64,000 nucleotides of DNA from Grimontia kaedaensis (GCF_023746615.1 NZ_CP082275.1:3286001-3350000), one strand, 5' to 3'. Numbered from the stretch's first letter, positions 17,317 to 25,634 are shown. The notes: generated from the letters alone by a model not told the origin. A program made the numbers and translations.

Positions 17317-19149
17317 ATGGATCAAAATCCGCAGTCACAGCTAAAGTTGCTTGTCGCAAAAGGTAAGGAACAAGGCTATCTAACCTATGCAGAAGTAAAT
17401 GACCACCTACCGGAAGACATTGTCGATTCTGATCAGATAGAAGACATCATTCAGATGATCAACGACATGGGTATTCAGGTGGTGGAAACAGCGCCAGATG
17501 CCGATGAGCTGATGATGTCTGAAACTGTCGCGGACGAAGATGCCGTCGAAGCAGCAGCAGCAGCACTTTCTAGCGTTGAATCTGAAATAGGTCGTACAAC
17601 TGACCCAGTGCGCATGTACATGCGTGAAATGGGTACAGTAGAACTGCTTACCCGCGAAGGCGAAATCGACATCGCCAAACGCATCGAAGATGGTATTAAC
17701 CAAGTACAGGTATCGGTTGCCGAATACCCTGGCTCCATCTCATCACTGCTCGATCAGTTTGACAAAGTAGAAGCAGAAGAGCTTCGCCTGACAGACATCA
17801 TTTCTGGCTTCGTAGACCCGAACCAGGAAGACATCGCACCTACCGCCACCCACATCGGTTCAGAGCTCACCGAAGAGCAACTGGAAGATGAAGATGATGG
17901 CGACGACGATGATGATGATGACGAAGAAGAAGACACTGGCATCGACCCAGAGCTAGCGCGCGAAAAGTTTAACGACTTGCGCCTGGCTTACGAATGCATG
18001 CAGCAGTCCATCCAGAAAAACGGCCGCTTCCACGAAGACACTGCAGGCGCAATCGCCGAGCTGTCAGAGGTGTTCAAGCAATTCCGTCTGATACCAAAAC
18101 AATTCGACCGCCTGGTTAATGAAATGCGCGATACAATGGATCGCGTACGCACACAAGAACGCATCGTGATGCGCCTGTGTGTAGACCAAGCGAAAATGCC
18201 GAAGAAAACCTTTGTACAACTGTTCAGCGGCAACGAATCGTCAGACAGCTGGCTGGATGAAGCACTGGCTTCCGACAAACCATACGTCGATCGCCTGAAG
18301 CAGTACGAAGAAGATCTTCGCCGCTGCGTACAGAAACTGAAAATCGTTGAAGACGAAACCGGTCTTTCTGTAGAGCGCGTAAAAGATATCAGCCGTCGCA
18401 TGTCAATCGGTGAAGCGAAAGCACGCCGTGCGAAGAAAGAGATGGTTGAAGCGAACTTGCGTCTGGTTATTTCTATCGCGAAGAAATACACCAACCGTGG
18501 CCTGCAATTCCTGGATCTGATTCAGGAAGGTAACATCGGCCTGATGAAAGCGGTAGACAAGTTTGAATACCGTCGTGGTTACAAGTTCTCGACTTACGCA
18601 ACATGGTGGATCCGTCAGGCAATCACCCGTTCAATCGCAGACCAGGCACGTACTATCCGTATCCCTGTTCACATGATTGAAACCATCAACAAACTGAACC
18701 GTATCTCACGTCAGATGCTTCAGGAGATGGGTCGTGAGCCACTGCCAGAAGAACTGGCAGAGCGCATGCAAATGCCAGAAGACAAGATCCGCAAAGTGCT
18801 GAAGATCGCCAAAGAGCCAATCTCCATGGAAACCCCAATCGGTGACGATGAAGATTCACATCTGGGCGACTTTATCGAGGACACCACCCTCGAACTGCCA
18901 ATGGATTCCGCAACCATGAACAACCTCAAGATGGCAACCAGCGAAGTATTGGCTGGCCTGACACCTCGTGAGGCGAAAGTTCTGCGTATGCGTTTCGGTA
19001 TCGACATGAATACCGACCACACGCTGGAAGAAGTGGGCAAACAGTTTGACGTAACGCGTGAGCGTATTCGTCAGATTGAAGCGAAAGCACTGCGTAAACT
19101 GCGTCACCCAAGCCGCTCAGAAGTTCTGCGCAGCTTCCTGGATGAGTAA
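17317..19149 (+). CDS. rpoD: RNA polymerase sigma-70 factor
   Basis: The housekeeping sigma factor that directs core RNA polymerase to -35/-10 promoters. Region 1.1 is at the N-terminus; region 1.2 begins DPVRMYMREMG (about 96). A long non-conserved segment includes a run of acidic residues (EDEDDGDDDDDDDEEED, about 188-206). Region 2 (NLRLVISIAKKYTNRGLQF and the -10 recognition segment FSTYATWWIRQAITR), region 3 and region 4 with the -35 helix (TRERIRQIEAKALRKLR) follow. 610 residues is the standard size. It ends the macromolecular synthesis operon. Confidence 0.98.
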   Translation: MDQNPQSQLKLLVAKGKEQGYLTYAEVNDHLPEDIVDSDQIEDIIQMINDMGIQVVETAPDADELMMSETVADEDAVEAAAAALSSVESEIGRTTDPVRMYMREMGTVELLTREGEIDIAKRIEDGINQVQVSVAEYPGSISSLLDQFDKVEAEELRLTDIISGFVDPNQEDIAPTATHIGSELTEEQLEDEDDGDDDDDDDEEEDTGIDPELAREKFNDLRLAYECMQQSIQKNGRFHEDTAGAIAELSEVFKQFRLIPKQFDRLVNEMRDTMDRVRTQERIVMRLCVDQAKMPKKTFVQLFSGNESSDSWLDEALASDKPYVDRLKQYEEDLRRCVQKLKIVEDETGLSVERVKDISRRMSIGEAKARRAKKEMVEANLRLVISIAKKYTNRGLQFLDLIQEGNIGLMKAVDKFEYRRGYKFSTYATWWIRQAITRSIADQARTIRIPVHMIETINKLNRISRQMLQEMGREPLPEELAERMQMPEDKIRKVLKIAKEPISMETPIGDDEDSHLGDFIEDTTLELPMDSATMNNLKMATSEVLAGLTPREAKVLRMRFGIDMNTDHTLEEVGKQFDVTRERIRQIEAKALRKLRHPSRSEVLRSFLDE

Positions 19150-19177
19150 TCCAAGACGCATTTAATAGCAATATTGG

Positions 19178-19203
19178 AAAGGCGAGCACTGCTCGCCTTT
19201 TTC
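19178..19203 (+). terminator. Rho-independent terminator after rpoD
   Basis: Stem GGCGAGC / GCTCGCC with an ACT loop, flanked by AAA and a T-run (CCTTTTTC), 29 bp after the rpoD stop. Confidence 0.93.
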
Positions 19204-19261
19204 ATTTCTGCGATTTGAACTAAGTGGCTAAAAAGCATACTGAATAGGGTGTGGTTGTGTC

Positions 19262-19290
19262 TGGACACCCCTGCTTCCACCCCTTATAAT
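19262..19290 (+). promoter_or_regulatory. Sigma-70 promoter of the tRNA-Ile2 gene
   Basis: TGGACA (19262-19267) and TATAAT (19285-19290) with a 17-bp spacer, five of six and six of six matches to consensus. The mature tRNA begins 13 bp after the -10 box. Confidence 0.82.
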
Positions 19291-19303
19291 CAACCCCCTA
19301 CAC

Positions 19304-19379
19304 GGCCCCTTAGCTCAGTGGTTAGAGCAGTCGACTCATAATCGATTGGTCCCCAGTTCAAATCTGGGAGGGGCCACCA
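19304..19379 (+). tRNA. ileX: tRNA-Ile2, anticodon CAT (lysidine-modified), CCA encoded
   Basis: A 76-nt cloverleaf: acceptor GGCCCCT pairs with AGGGGCC, D-stem GCTC/GAGC, anticodon stem GTCGA/TCGAT with loop CTCATAA, and a T-arm with GTTCAAAT. The CAT anticodon (19337-19339) could be Met or Ile2, but the body closely follows the E. coli minor isoleucine tRNA ileX, which also lies near rpoD. TilS would convert C34 to lysidine so it reads AUA. The 3' half serves as the attachment site of the adjoining island. Confidence 0.93.
19333..19362 (+). repeat. attL of the genomic island (within the tRNA gene)
   Basis: The 30-bp segment from the anticodon loop to the T-loop (begins GACTCATAATCGATTGG, ends CAGTTCAAA) is repeated at 37128-37157 with one mismatch (C at 19351, T at 37146). 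The tRNA gene stays intact, as usual for integration into a tRNA. Confidence 0.9.
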
Positions 19380-19386
19380 TATATAG

Positions 19387-19430
19387 AAAGGCCTGAGAGG
19401 TTAGTAACCACTCAGGCCTTTTGCTTTTTT
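19387..19430 (+). terminator. Strong terminator after the tRNA gene
   Basis: AAAGGCCTGAG / CTCAGGCCTTT, 11-bp perfect arms, with a second inner stem GGTTA/TAACC, followed by TTGCTTTTTT. It lies on the island side of attL. Confidence 0.92.
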
Positions 19431-20104
19431 AACGCTAATGAGTCTAGTAGTGAGTTCAACTAAGATTTTTTCACTACGTCTCTCTTAAGCTGACTAGCCC
19501 ACTTTATTGCTTTTAAGATTGATACAAAGACAGAAAGCGCTGCGTTTAGCGTTGTTCCACCTCTTCCGAACACATCATAATCCCAATGTCTTCTTATACA
19601 TTATTTGGCCATCGCTATTGCAGCAAAACAGCACCAGTAACTTAAGCAATAGTCAATAGAGCAATAAAGTGGGGAAAAGACACGACGAGAACAACCGAGA
19701 CAATGGCTCAAGAAACAAACCGTGATGAAATCTTCTGTCTCAGGCAACAGTTGAAGATGATTTGATAGAGACCTTATCCTGCCTCTTCACGGACAAAGAA
19801 ATTTACTATGATTCAGAGCGTCGAATGCACCAGCATTTCCAATAGAAAAGGTAAGTACACCCTTTTTATTTTGCCATTCCTATGCACTTAAACCTATCTA
19901 TCCACTCTCATCCCAGAGGTATGGTCGGCGTTTGATTGCGGCCTACAGCTTGAATCCCAAAGCTCGCAGGGAATAAATTAGGTTAATATTAAGAATAATT
20001 GACAACATTTTTGAAAAACATCTCAGAGACCACTTTTCTTCCAAGTGGCAAAAGCCATAAAGAAAATGACCATAGCATTAAACGAAAAGTAGTCTTTAGA
20101 ACAT
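19431..20104. other. Gene-free stretch at the left end of the island
   Basis: No credible coding region was found. Short frames are broken by stops (for example a 35-codon frame ending at about 19845 without a proper start) and may be relics of decayed genes. No att-like copy or insertion sequence ends were recognised. Confidence 0.5.
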
Positions 20105-20434
20105 TTATGAAGCCATTATAAAACCTGACATTAAATTTACCACAGTAATTAAAACCACCGCTGGAGTTATACAACCAAAGGATATGGCAATGGCCTTTTT
20201 AATTAATTTATTAATATTTTTAGGCAATAAAAATCCAGTAATAGCGGAGATTATCGCCCTACAAGCAGACCACCAGACAAATATCGAAGATATTGCACCA
20301 ATCACATAAAGCAATAGTGAATCCCAAGCATTTGCTCCTAGGAAAATTGCAGCGGTTAGGGTTAGCCATTCAATCCATGTGAACCAGATTTTCACATATC
20401 CTCTATCACAAATCTCGTCAAGAATAGAATACAT
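20105..20434 (-). CDS. Small hypothetical membrane protein
   Basis: A 109-residue protein of unknown function with three or four hydrophobic segments (about residues 16-35, 38-60, 75-100). The start MYSILDEICDRGYV was chosen because GGAGG lies 6 nt upstream; the open frame continues 11 codons further without a better site. It is AT-rich compared with the flanking core genes. Another small membrane protein lies 73 bp upstream on the same strand, so the two may form an operon. I do not recognise a family. Confidence 0.6.
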   Translation of the reverse strand: MYSILDEICDRGYVKIWFTWIEWLTLTAAIFLGANAWDSLLLYVIGAISSIFVWWSACRAIISAITGFLLPKNINKLIKKAIAISFGCITPAVVLITVVNLMSGFIMAS

Positions 20435-20507
20435 ACAACCTCCAAGAATTAAAGTTTTAAAATACATAACCTAAAGGAAAACCTATAAGAAATGTTTATT
20501 TGAACAC

Positions 20508-20990
20508 TTAGCAACCTTTACTATTAACCACTAGTTGATCAAACATATGTCTAGAAAAAGCTGACAGGATTATTGCGTTCAAAAGGAAGCAAAAACTTGC
20601 AACTAGCCTTTCATATGAACCAATCACCCCAAACTCAGGATAAAATTGAGCCATCCACAAACCAAACAAACATCCAGATAACACTCGAAATATATTTATA
20701 ATTTGGTTAACAATAAAAAGGTATAGTTTTCTAATCCGGGTTCTTTCCAATCGGGTGAATTTATATGCCTTGGCTACTATATAAATTAGAAATACCACTG
20801 GAAAGACAATTATGAACAACATATTAATTTCATCAAGATCAAGCAATCCTTCTGATAAAAACCAATATATTGGTTCTGGTATGTTGCTATCTAAATCAAT
20901 CAATCTCCCTTCATACAAAAACAACAGAATAAAAAAGGAAACAGGAAATAGTGACCATGTATAACTTAACTTAATCAGCTCCTTCCTCAT
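20508..20990 (-). CDS. Hypothetical membrane protein
   Basis: A 160-residue protein with about four hydrophobic segments: near residues 10-26 (LFPVSFFILLFLY), 56-76 (INMLFIIVFPVVFLIYIVA), 98-118 and 130-148. The linker after the second helix is basic (RLERTRIRKLY), which suggests a cytoplasmic loop. The ATG at 20990 has no clear ribosome site; a TTG at 21014 would add eight residues. It is AT-rich and has no recognised family. It lies upstream of another small membrane protein on the same strand. Confidence 0.5.
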   Translation of the reverse strand: MRKELIKLSYTWSLFPVSFFILLFLYEGRLIDLDSNIPEPIYWFLSEGLLDLDEINMLFIIVFPVVFLIYIVAKAYKFTRLERTRIRKLYLFIVNQIINIFRVLSGCLFGLWMAQFYPEFGVIGSYERLVASFCFLLNAIILSAFSRHMFDQLVVNSKGC

Positions 20991-21126
20991 ATGAAGGTAT
21001 ATAATTCTTCTCAAAGTAGACCAACAAAAAAGTAAAATAGATTAAACGTATATACTAGAAAACAACATTCACATGAAACTTAACACTTCAAACCAAAAAT
21101 GTGTGACAAAACCTTCCTTTTCAGTC

Positions 21127-21312
21127 TCAATAGTTACTTATTTCATTTGCAATTATGTTTAAGAGCACAAAAACTCGCTTAGAACAACATCGATCTGCTT
21201 CATTCGCAACCTCATTTGGATTGATAGTTAGTGTCTCTTCCCCACTTTTATGAAGGAAACAACGAGTAAGCAAGCCCGCTGTTTCCCACATAACTTGATG
21301 CGATGACTCCAT
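21127..21312 (-). CDS. Possible small hypothetical protein
   Basis: A 61-codon frame just downstream of the integrase stop codon (32 bp gap, same strand). The product has three or four cysteines and an acidic centre and matches nothing I know. No convincing ribosome site precedes the ATG, so it may be a chance frame. Confidence 0.3.
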   Translation of the reverse strand: MESSHQVMWETAGLLTRCFLHKSGEETLTINPNEVANEADRCCSKRVFVLLNIIANEISNY

Positions 21313-21343
21313 TCACATTCACAAGAGTCACCGCTGTCAAAAC

Positions 21344-22207
21344 TCACCGCCCCAAGTAGACGGCAGTTACATCTTCTCTGGAATGGCCAAGCTCTTCTGA
21401 GATGATTAGGCGGGACTCCCTATCCTTGAGCTTCTCTTCTCGAGTAAGCTCTTTTGAGCTCTTCCCTCCCGCAGCAGGAGCGCACCGTCCTGTCAGCTCA
21501 AGGTATCGCTGTTGTGCATATGCGTGCCGAAGTCCATGACTTCTATCTAAGCCAATCTCGATGCAAGCTTTCTCGAAACGTCTCAACTGCTGCACGTACT
21601 TGAGTTCAGGGGGGATCAATGAACCTGCTCCTACCAAGTTTTTCACTTCATCGATCAGACTTCGTTGTTCTTCAGTTCGGATTGGAATGTCACGAGGCCT
21701 AGCCCCCTTGGTTTTCACGATATGGAGGTGCGTTCCTCTATCGGCATCCCTTAAGATGATTTTCATCGCTTCTTCCCGTCTAAGACCAAAGGCTTTCTGC
21801 ATGCGAAGGGCCGCTTCTAAATGTGGGTCCCCAATTGCTTTCAACTGTGTTTCCGACAAGTGCCTGGCTTTACTTTTGTTCGTCACATACTGACGTTTCG
21901 CGATACCAAGACTCGTATTGCTGGCAGGCACTAGGCCAGACTTACCTATCTTCTCTGCCAGCCAGCGTATGTGGGACATGCGGTTTTTGATGGTCCCAGC
22001 TGCCTTTCCACTCTCATTCCAGTGCTTCAAAAGCTTGTCGATATGCTTTCTTTTCAGATTTCTGAGTTCCAACTTCTTCACTCCAAGCTCCCTGAGCTCT
22101 TTGTCTATAAGCTGGATGACCTTCTTACGTTCAGCTTGTGTTGCATGTGAACCGTCGCGGTTTCTTCGCAAGACCTGATTGGCCTGGCACATGAAATTGG
22201 TCGCCAT
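21344..22207 (-). CDS. Tyrosine recombinase/integrase (Integrase_1 type)
   Basis: A 287-residue site-specific recombinase. The N-terminal ~110 residues form a SAM-like DNA-binding domain (GTIKNRMSHIRWLAEKIGK). The catalytic domain shows the box I arginine in FGLRREEAMKI, the beta-hairpin lysine region KTKGARPRDIPI, HGLRHAYAQ (H-x-x-R), ELGHSRED and the nucleophile tyrosine in VTAVYLG close to the C-terminus. The overall pattern fits the integrase family found in ICE and island elements with PF12834/PF12835-type domains. The start at 22207 has AAGGAG 8 nt upstream. It is about 2 kb from attL, and a terminator hairpin sits only about 30 bp upstream of its start. Confidence 0.88.
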   Translation of the reverse strand: MATNFMCQANQVLRRNRDGSHATQAERKKVIQLIDKELRELGVKKLELRNLKRKHIDKLLKHWNESGKAAGTIKNRMSHIRWLAEKIGKSGLVPASNTSLGIAKRQYVTNKSKARHLSETQLKAIGDPHLEAALRMQKAFGLRREEAMKIILRDADRGTHLHIVKTKGARPRDIPIRTEEQRSLIDEVKNLVGAGSLIPPELKYVQQLRRFEKACIEIGLDRSHGLRHAYAQQRYLELTGRCAPAAGGKSSKELTREEKLKDRESRLIISEELGHSREDVTAVYLGR

Positions 22208-22235
22208 GAGACCGTCTCCTTGTGAATTGATAAAC

Positions 22236-22262
22236 AAAAAAAGCCAACGCAGGGCTGGCTTT
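22236..22262 (-). terminator. Terminator hairpin just upstream of the left integrase
   Basis: AAAGCCAGCC..GTTGGCTTT hairpin read on the minus strand, followed by seven T's. It would stop transcription entering the integrase gene from upstream, leaving only about 30 bp for any promoter. It may be an attenuator or an insulator. Confidence 0.72.
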
Positions 22263-22677
22263 GTCATGGCTGTTTTCGTTCGCAGTTCGTAAGGTGCAGT
22301 AGTCGTGGTACGTCGTATGATAGATAAGTGTTATTGCCCCCACTTTCTTTAAAAGTGCCTCTCGAACAAACGAGAGATATTGGGACGATGACTACTGCGC
22401 GGATAAGAATTTCCGAACAATTGAACAGCCGTGAGCCGTGAACAATTGCCAACATCCAGATGCCCGTAGGGCTTGAGGAGTCGAATGCGCTGGTTGTTTG
22501 TGGGTTCTCAGTTCGAAGTAGTCTGTGCAGCAATAGCCGCGAGGTGTTACATGTCTGATTGTTGTCTATGCATTTAAAATCATCAAGGGAGTGTGGCGCA
22601 GGGAGCGCCATGCCTTCGGCGTCATTCGCTGAGCATTCAATCTTCTTGTGCTGTAGCCCAGTAAAATTGCGGAGTAG

Positions 22678-22715
22678 AGGTCCTGTCACTCTTTTTTGTC
22701 AGAGTGACAGGACCT
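22678..22715. repeat. Perfect inverted repeat, 14-bp arms
   Basis: AGGTCCTGTCACTC / GAGTGACAGGACCT with a 10-base loop TTTTTTGTCA. The T-run is in the loop rather than after the stem, so it is not a normal terminator. It could be a recombination or protein-binding site. Confidence 0.85.
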
Positions 22716-22734
22716 GCAGAGTTTTGGTAAGGAC

Positions 22735-22749
22735 GTTCGCAGTGCGAAC
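22735..22749. repeat. Island palindrome GTTCGC-AGT-GCGAAC, copy 1
   Basis: Six-bp arms around AGT. Further copies are at 23772-23786 and 24541-24555. It is followed by TTTTTC. Confidence 0.9.
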
Positions 22750-22813
22750 TTTTTCAGTCACCTAAAGACAAAGGGCCCACAACTGTGAGCCCTTACACTT
22801 CGGTGATCTACTC

Positions 22814-23554
22814 TCATTCGTAGCAGTGACACCACATCCATTTTTCACAGTTCCTTTCGCCATAAAGTGCGTAGGTCGTACCGTCATTTTCCAAAACACT
22901 GAGAACGAACTCAGGGCAAAAGCCGTCCTCCTCATGACGAGTCACTTCTACTTTCTGCAGTTCGGCACTCCCACGCTTGCAGACATAGTAGCAACCTGGC
23001 TCACGAGGAAGATCAAGTAGCCAAGCGGAGTATGGCACTTCAAGGTCTTCCTTCTCATCTAGCTCTGATATGTACTTATCAACAATGCGCCAAACCTTAG
23101 CAGATGGTTTTTTGGGCATACGGCAAGACTTGAACGGGCTATACATGAAAAGCGGGTGGCCTATGAAGCCAAAGCGATTGAAGAGCATTTCCAATCGCTC
23201 CCGAGTATCTTGCTCGGAGATGTACTCTACCCACGAATAGGTATCTGGTTTCCCTGCATCATACAATGCAAAGTTAACATCCCTGAAAGCCTTTACAGCT
23301 AAGTTATCTCTTGCCCACTTGATAGCAGTAGTTCTGGACTTGAACGATTCTTGCCATTTCCCGCAGTCAAGGATCCACTTTCCTGCACGCTTTCCGAGGG
23401 CACAAATGGCATTCTCATGGTTAGGAGCAAAGCTAGCATCCATGTCTTCCTGATGGTAACCAAACAACAGCTTTTCAAACATCATGTCACCGAAGTTGCT
23501 CTGGATGTTTTCCCAACAGTACTCTGGTACGTGCACGTATTTTTCTTGATTCAT
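22814..23554 (-). CDS. Hypothetical protein, aromatic- and cysteine-rich
   Basis: A 246-residue soluble protein without signal peptide or membrane helix. GAGGG lies 7 nt before the ATG, a good ribosome site. The sequence is rich in Trp, Tyr and Cys, with CEKWMWCHCYE at the C-terminus, which could bind metal. The middle part contains a charged helix (KVWRIVDKYISELDEKEDLE). No domain was recognised. It stands alone among left-half island genes. A function cannot be proposed. Confidence 0.72.
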   Translation of the reverse strand: MNQEKYVHVPEYCWENIQSNFGDMMFEKLLFGYHQEDMDASFAPNHENAICALGKRAGKWILDCGKWQESFKSRTTAIKWARDNLAVKAFRDVNFALYDAGKPDTYSWVEYISEQDTRERLEMLFNRFGFIGHPLFMYSPFKSCRMPKKPSAKVWRIVDKYISELDEKEDLEVPYSAWLLDLPREPGCYYVCKRGSAELQKVEVTRHEEDGFCPEFVLSVLENDGTTYALYGERNCEKWMWCHCYE

Positions 23555-23916
23555 AGTGATTCCCTCATACAGTAAGGCTATATGCCTTCATGTACCGCCC
23601 GACATGGGTCTAGCGGTGGTGAACGTGACCGAGTGATGCCAGTCACATGATCAATACTGAAGGAGAATTCAAGGCAGCGGCCTTTTGCGCAGCATTTGGC
23701 TCAATTAACATGTTCACACCCCCTGCATCGCGCGTTCTTCCGTTACCACCTCATCAAAAAATGCTCTAAATGTTCGCACTGCGAACTTTAGGTCGGAGTT
23801 ATGTGGGGAGCCAAAGACATGTTTCCGAGACACGACACGCAGGAAGTTCGTTACGGTTTGCCAAAAGAGGTCTGACAATCTATTGATGGGCTTTGCGATT
23901 GAGCTTAAGGAAAGGT
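23555..23916. other. Intergenic region with palindrome copy 2
   Basis: Divergent upstream region of the 22814-23554 and 23917-24171 genes. It holds the second copy of the island palindrome (23772-23786). No gene was found; a minus-strand frame over 23714-23962 lacks a start signal and overlaps the small membrane protein gene. Confidence 0.5.
23772..23786. repeat. Island palindrome GTTCGC-ACT-GCGAAC, copy 2
   Basis: Preceded by GCTCTAAAT and followed by TTTA. The same GCTCTAAA lead precedes copy 3. It ends 130 bp before the start of the 23917 gene. Confidence 0.9.
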
Positions 23917-24171
23917 ATGAAGAGTAACGTCGAGCTTTGTGACAAGATACTAAAGGTATCAATACCCTGGATTACTGGTATCTATGTACTGGCAGTACTC
24001 TTCTTCAGAGGTTTTGAAGACACTAAGGCTTGGGGAGCCATTGCTGCAATGCTAGTGGTGGCTTCGATAGCCATGGGTGTAAAATCTTCCAGTGAACCTC
24101 TGGTCAAATGGGCAGCGATTTTCGGGATTTTGGGAACGGCTATAGGGGGTTTTATCGCTATAACCCCCTAA
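23917..24171 (+). CDS. Small hypothetical membrane protein
   Basis: An 84-residue protein with three hydrophobic segments (about residues 12-30, 37-55 and 61-82), ending in ITP. AAGGAAAGG directly precedes the chosen ATG; the frame opens 8 codons earlier without a ribosome site. No family was recognised. It lies 130 bp downstream of palindrome copy 2, similar to the spacing of copy 3 from the AlpA-like gene. Confidence 0.65.
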   Translation: MKSNVELCDKILKVSIPWITGIYVLAVLFFRGFEDTKAWGAIAAMLVVASIAMGVKSSSEPLVKWAAIFGILGTAIGGFIAITP

Positions 24172-24215
24172 CCTCACTCGTGAACACCGACGTTCAGTGA
24201 TGCGAAGGCTTCTCA

Positions 24216-24368
24216 TCAGTCGATGTAAACATAATAGACACCAAGCCTCATCTTCCCACCTTTGAGCTTGCCTTGCTTAATCCACTTAACCACCAAACTC
24301 TCCTGCAACCCTAAGCCAGGATAGAACTCTTGTACAAACTGGTACGGTGTTAAACGTCTCGCTATCAT
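24216..24368 (-). CDS. Small excisionase-like DNA-binding protein
   Basis: A 50-residue protein too short for ordinary gene calling thresholds. The sequence LTPYQFVQEFYPGLGLQESL followed by VVKWIKQGKLKGGKMRLGVYYVYID has the layout of a winged-helix MerR-like excisionase: a helix-turn-helix, the WIKQGKLKG turn and a terminal strand. Excisionases bend DNA at att sites and work with a tyrosine integrase, and an integrase lies 2 kb away on the same strand. The start at 24368 follows an AGAGAGAG stretch; an in-frame ATG 10 codons upstream is an alternative. Confidence 0.65.
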   Translation of the reverse strand: MIARRLTPYQFVQEFYPGLGLQESLVVKWIKQGKLKGGKMRLGVYYVYID

Positions 24369-24540
24369 CTCATGCTCTCTCTTTTTCTGCCCGCACACCC
24401 AGAGTGCGACGCTATGAGATGCAGTATCCGCGATTGAGAACTGATGAGTTCTTTTGAGCAGCAGTTGCGTTTAATTAGCACTTTTGCAACACCGTATCCC
24501 CCATTCCACCGTGGTTACGCCATCTAACAAAGCTCTAAAA

Positions 24541-24555
24541 GTTCGCAGTGCGAAC
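24541..24555. repeat. Island palindrome GTTCGC-AGT-GCGAAC, copy 3
   Basis: Preceded by GCTCTAAAA and followed by TGTTTG. It ends 142 bp before the AlpA-like gene start at 24698 and 172 bp from the divergent excisionase-like gene. Confidence 0.9.
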
Positions 24556-24697
24556 TGTTTGTTCCGTGTGGTGACATAGCCTAGCTACCGAAACCTACCT
24601 CACTTACCCCACTTTTATGTCAAAGTCTGTGTCATCGGCAAATCATGTACTGATGAATAATCTATGCTCTGAGGACACTCAAAGAGAGGTAGTCGCC

Positions 24698-25135
24698 ATG
24701 GATTGGATGATTGGGAAACACTACAAACTGTGCGATGCAGACTGGAATGTGAGATTTGAAGGTGAGGTCACTAACGTCTCAGAGCTTGCTATTGAAATCC
24801 AGCAAAGTACAACAAGGCTTACCGTCCCTTTGGCCATCTATTCCCGGTTGATTGCAATAGAAGAAGAGCAACCAAAGAAAAGGCCGTCACCGACAAGAAT
24901 TGAATTTAAGACTGAAGCTTCAATGGAAAAGTCTTCAAAACCACGCTTACTTACAGAGAAGCAAGTGGCAGAACTTATCGGGATGAGTCGCTCGTTCCTA
25001 CGCCAGTCAAGGATGGAGGGACATCGGCAAAACCGAACAGAAGCACCACCTTTTATCAAGGTTGGTAGAGCGGTGAGATACAGGTATGAAGACATTGATA
25101 AGTGGATTGAGAAGCAAAAACGCAGAACTCAATAG
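24698..25135 (+). CDS. AlpA-like helix-turn-helix protein with extra N-terminal domain
   Basis: A 145-residue protein. The C-terminal ~65 residues (LLTEKQVAELIGMSRSFLRQ ... PPFIKVGRAVRYRYEDIDKW) match the AlpA/MerR-like fold of phage and island regulators that activate excision. The N-terminal ~75 residues form a small beta-rich region of unknown role (YKLCDADWNVRFEGEVTNVS). The ATG at 24698 has AGAGG 8 nt upstream; the frame opens 27 codons earlier but without a ribosome site. A palindrome copy lies in its upstream region and may be its own operator, which is inference. Confidence 0.78.
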   Translation: MDWMIGKHYKLCDADWNVRFEGEVTNVSELAIEIQQSTTRLTVPLAIYSRLIAIEEEQPKKRPSPTRIEFKTEASMEKSSKPRLLTEKQVAELIGMSRSFLRQSRMEGHRQNRTEAPPFIKVGRAVRYRYEDIDKWIEKQKRRTQ

Positions 25136-25634
25136 GCCAAGGAGCCTAGTCTAGGCCAAGTCCGTTTGCCACGTCAGTTGGTCTGTTTTAAATTTACTGA
25201 CATATCATTTACTTGCTGATTAAGCATACGTCCAAATAATCAATATCCTACTAGCGAAGACACCCATTTCTGGCAATGATGCTGTAAGAGAGCCTTCTCC
25301 TTTCTCCTGCCAACTCAACGCTGAATAGAGATAGGTTCTCTACCTTACCAACTAACCCAAAATTGCCCAGCTCCTTGCGGGCGAAAGCTAACGTAATCAT
25401 TCTCATGTCGAGATATTTCTATAGATTTTCTAATGCTAGTCATGAGGTGTATAGAAAATACCCCGCCTTGTCGTATTCTCTCGTTCGTAATTTTAGGATG
25501 TATAATGATATTCTATTCAAAACATGCGCTTATGCTAAGTCCAAGTGTCCAGCGGATGAGCAAAGAAACCAAAGTTGGGCGCTTAATTATCCTACTTTGG
25601 GATTTAATAAATTGTTAGATATTTGAGATAAAAA
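25136..25634. other. Boundary between left module and AT-rich cargo
   Basis: No credible gene. Frames of 60-87 codons exist near 25363-25626 but lack ribosome sites. TAGGCCAAG occurs twice near 25133-25160. Base composition shifts to AT-rich from here to about 33.2 kb. Confidence 0.5.

Larger units (their letters stand above)
22263..22813. other. Non-coding stretch with inverted repeats
   Basis: No credible gene. It holds a 14-bp perfect inverted repeat (22678-22715) and one copy of the GTTCGC-AGT-GCGAAC palindrome (22735-22749). Open frames in this stretch have no ribosome sites and look like chance translations. Confidence 0.5.

Noticed and set aside
17881..17940. Low-complexity GAT/GAC/GAA run inside rpoD
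   Set aside because: This encodes the acidic stretch of the sigma factor spacer and is normal for the family; not a separate repeat element.
19700..19850. Possible gene relic after the tRNA terminator
   Set aside because: Only broken frames of under 40 codons; no recognisable transposase or phage protein.
19989..20174. 61-codon minus-strand frame
   Set aside because: It overlaps the end of the 20105-20434 gene in another frame and has no ribosome site.
22264..22689. 141-codon minus-strand frame upstream of the left integrase
   Set aside because: It runs through the terminator and the inverted repeat, has no ribosome site, and its composition does not look like a protein.
23714..23962. 82-codon minus-strand frame
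   Set aside because: It overlaps the better supported gene at 23917-24171 and covers the island palindrome; no start signal.
25363..25626. Open frames of 60-87 codons before the AlbA_2 gene
   Set aside because: Two overlapping frames, neither with a ribosome site nor with protein-like composition.
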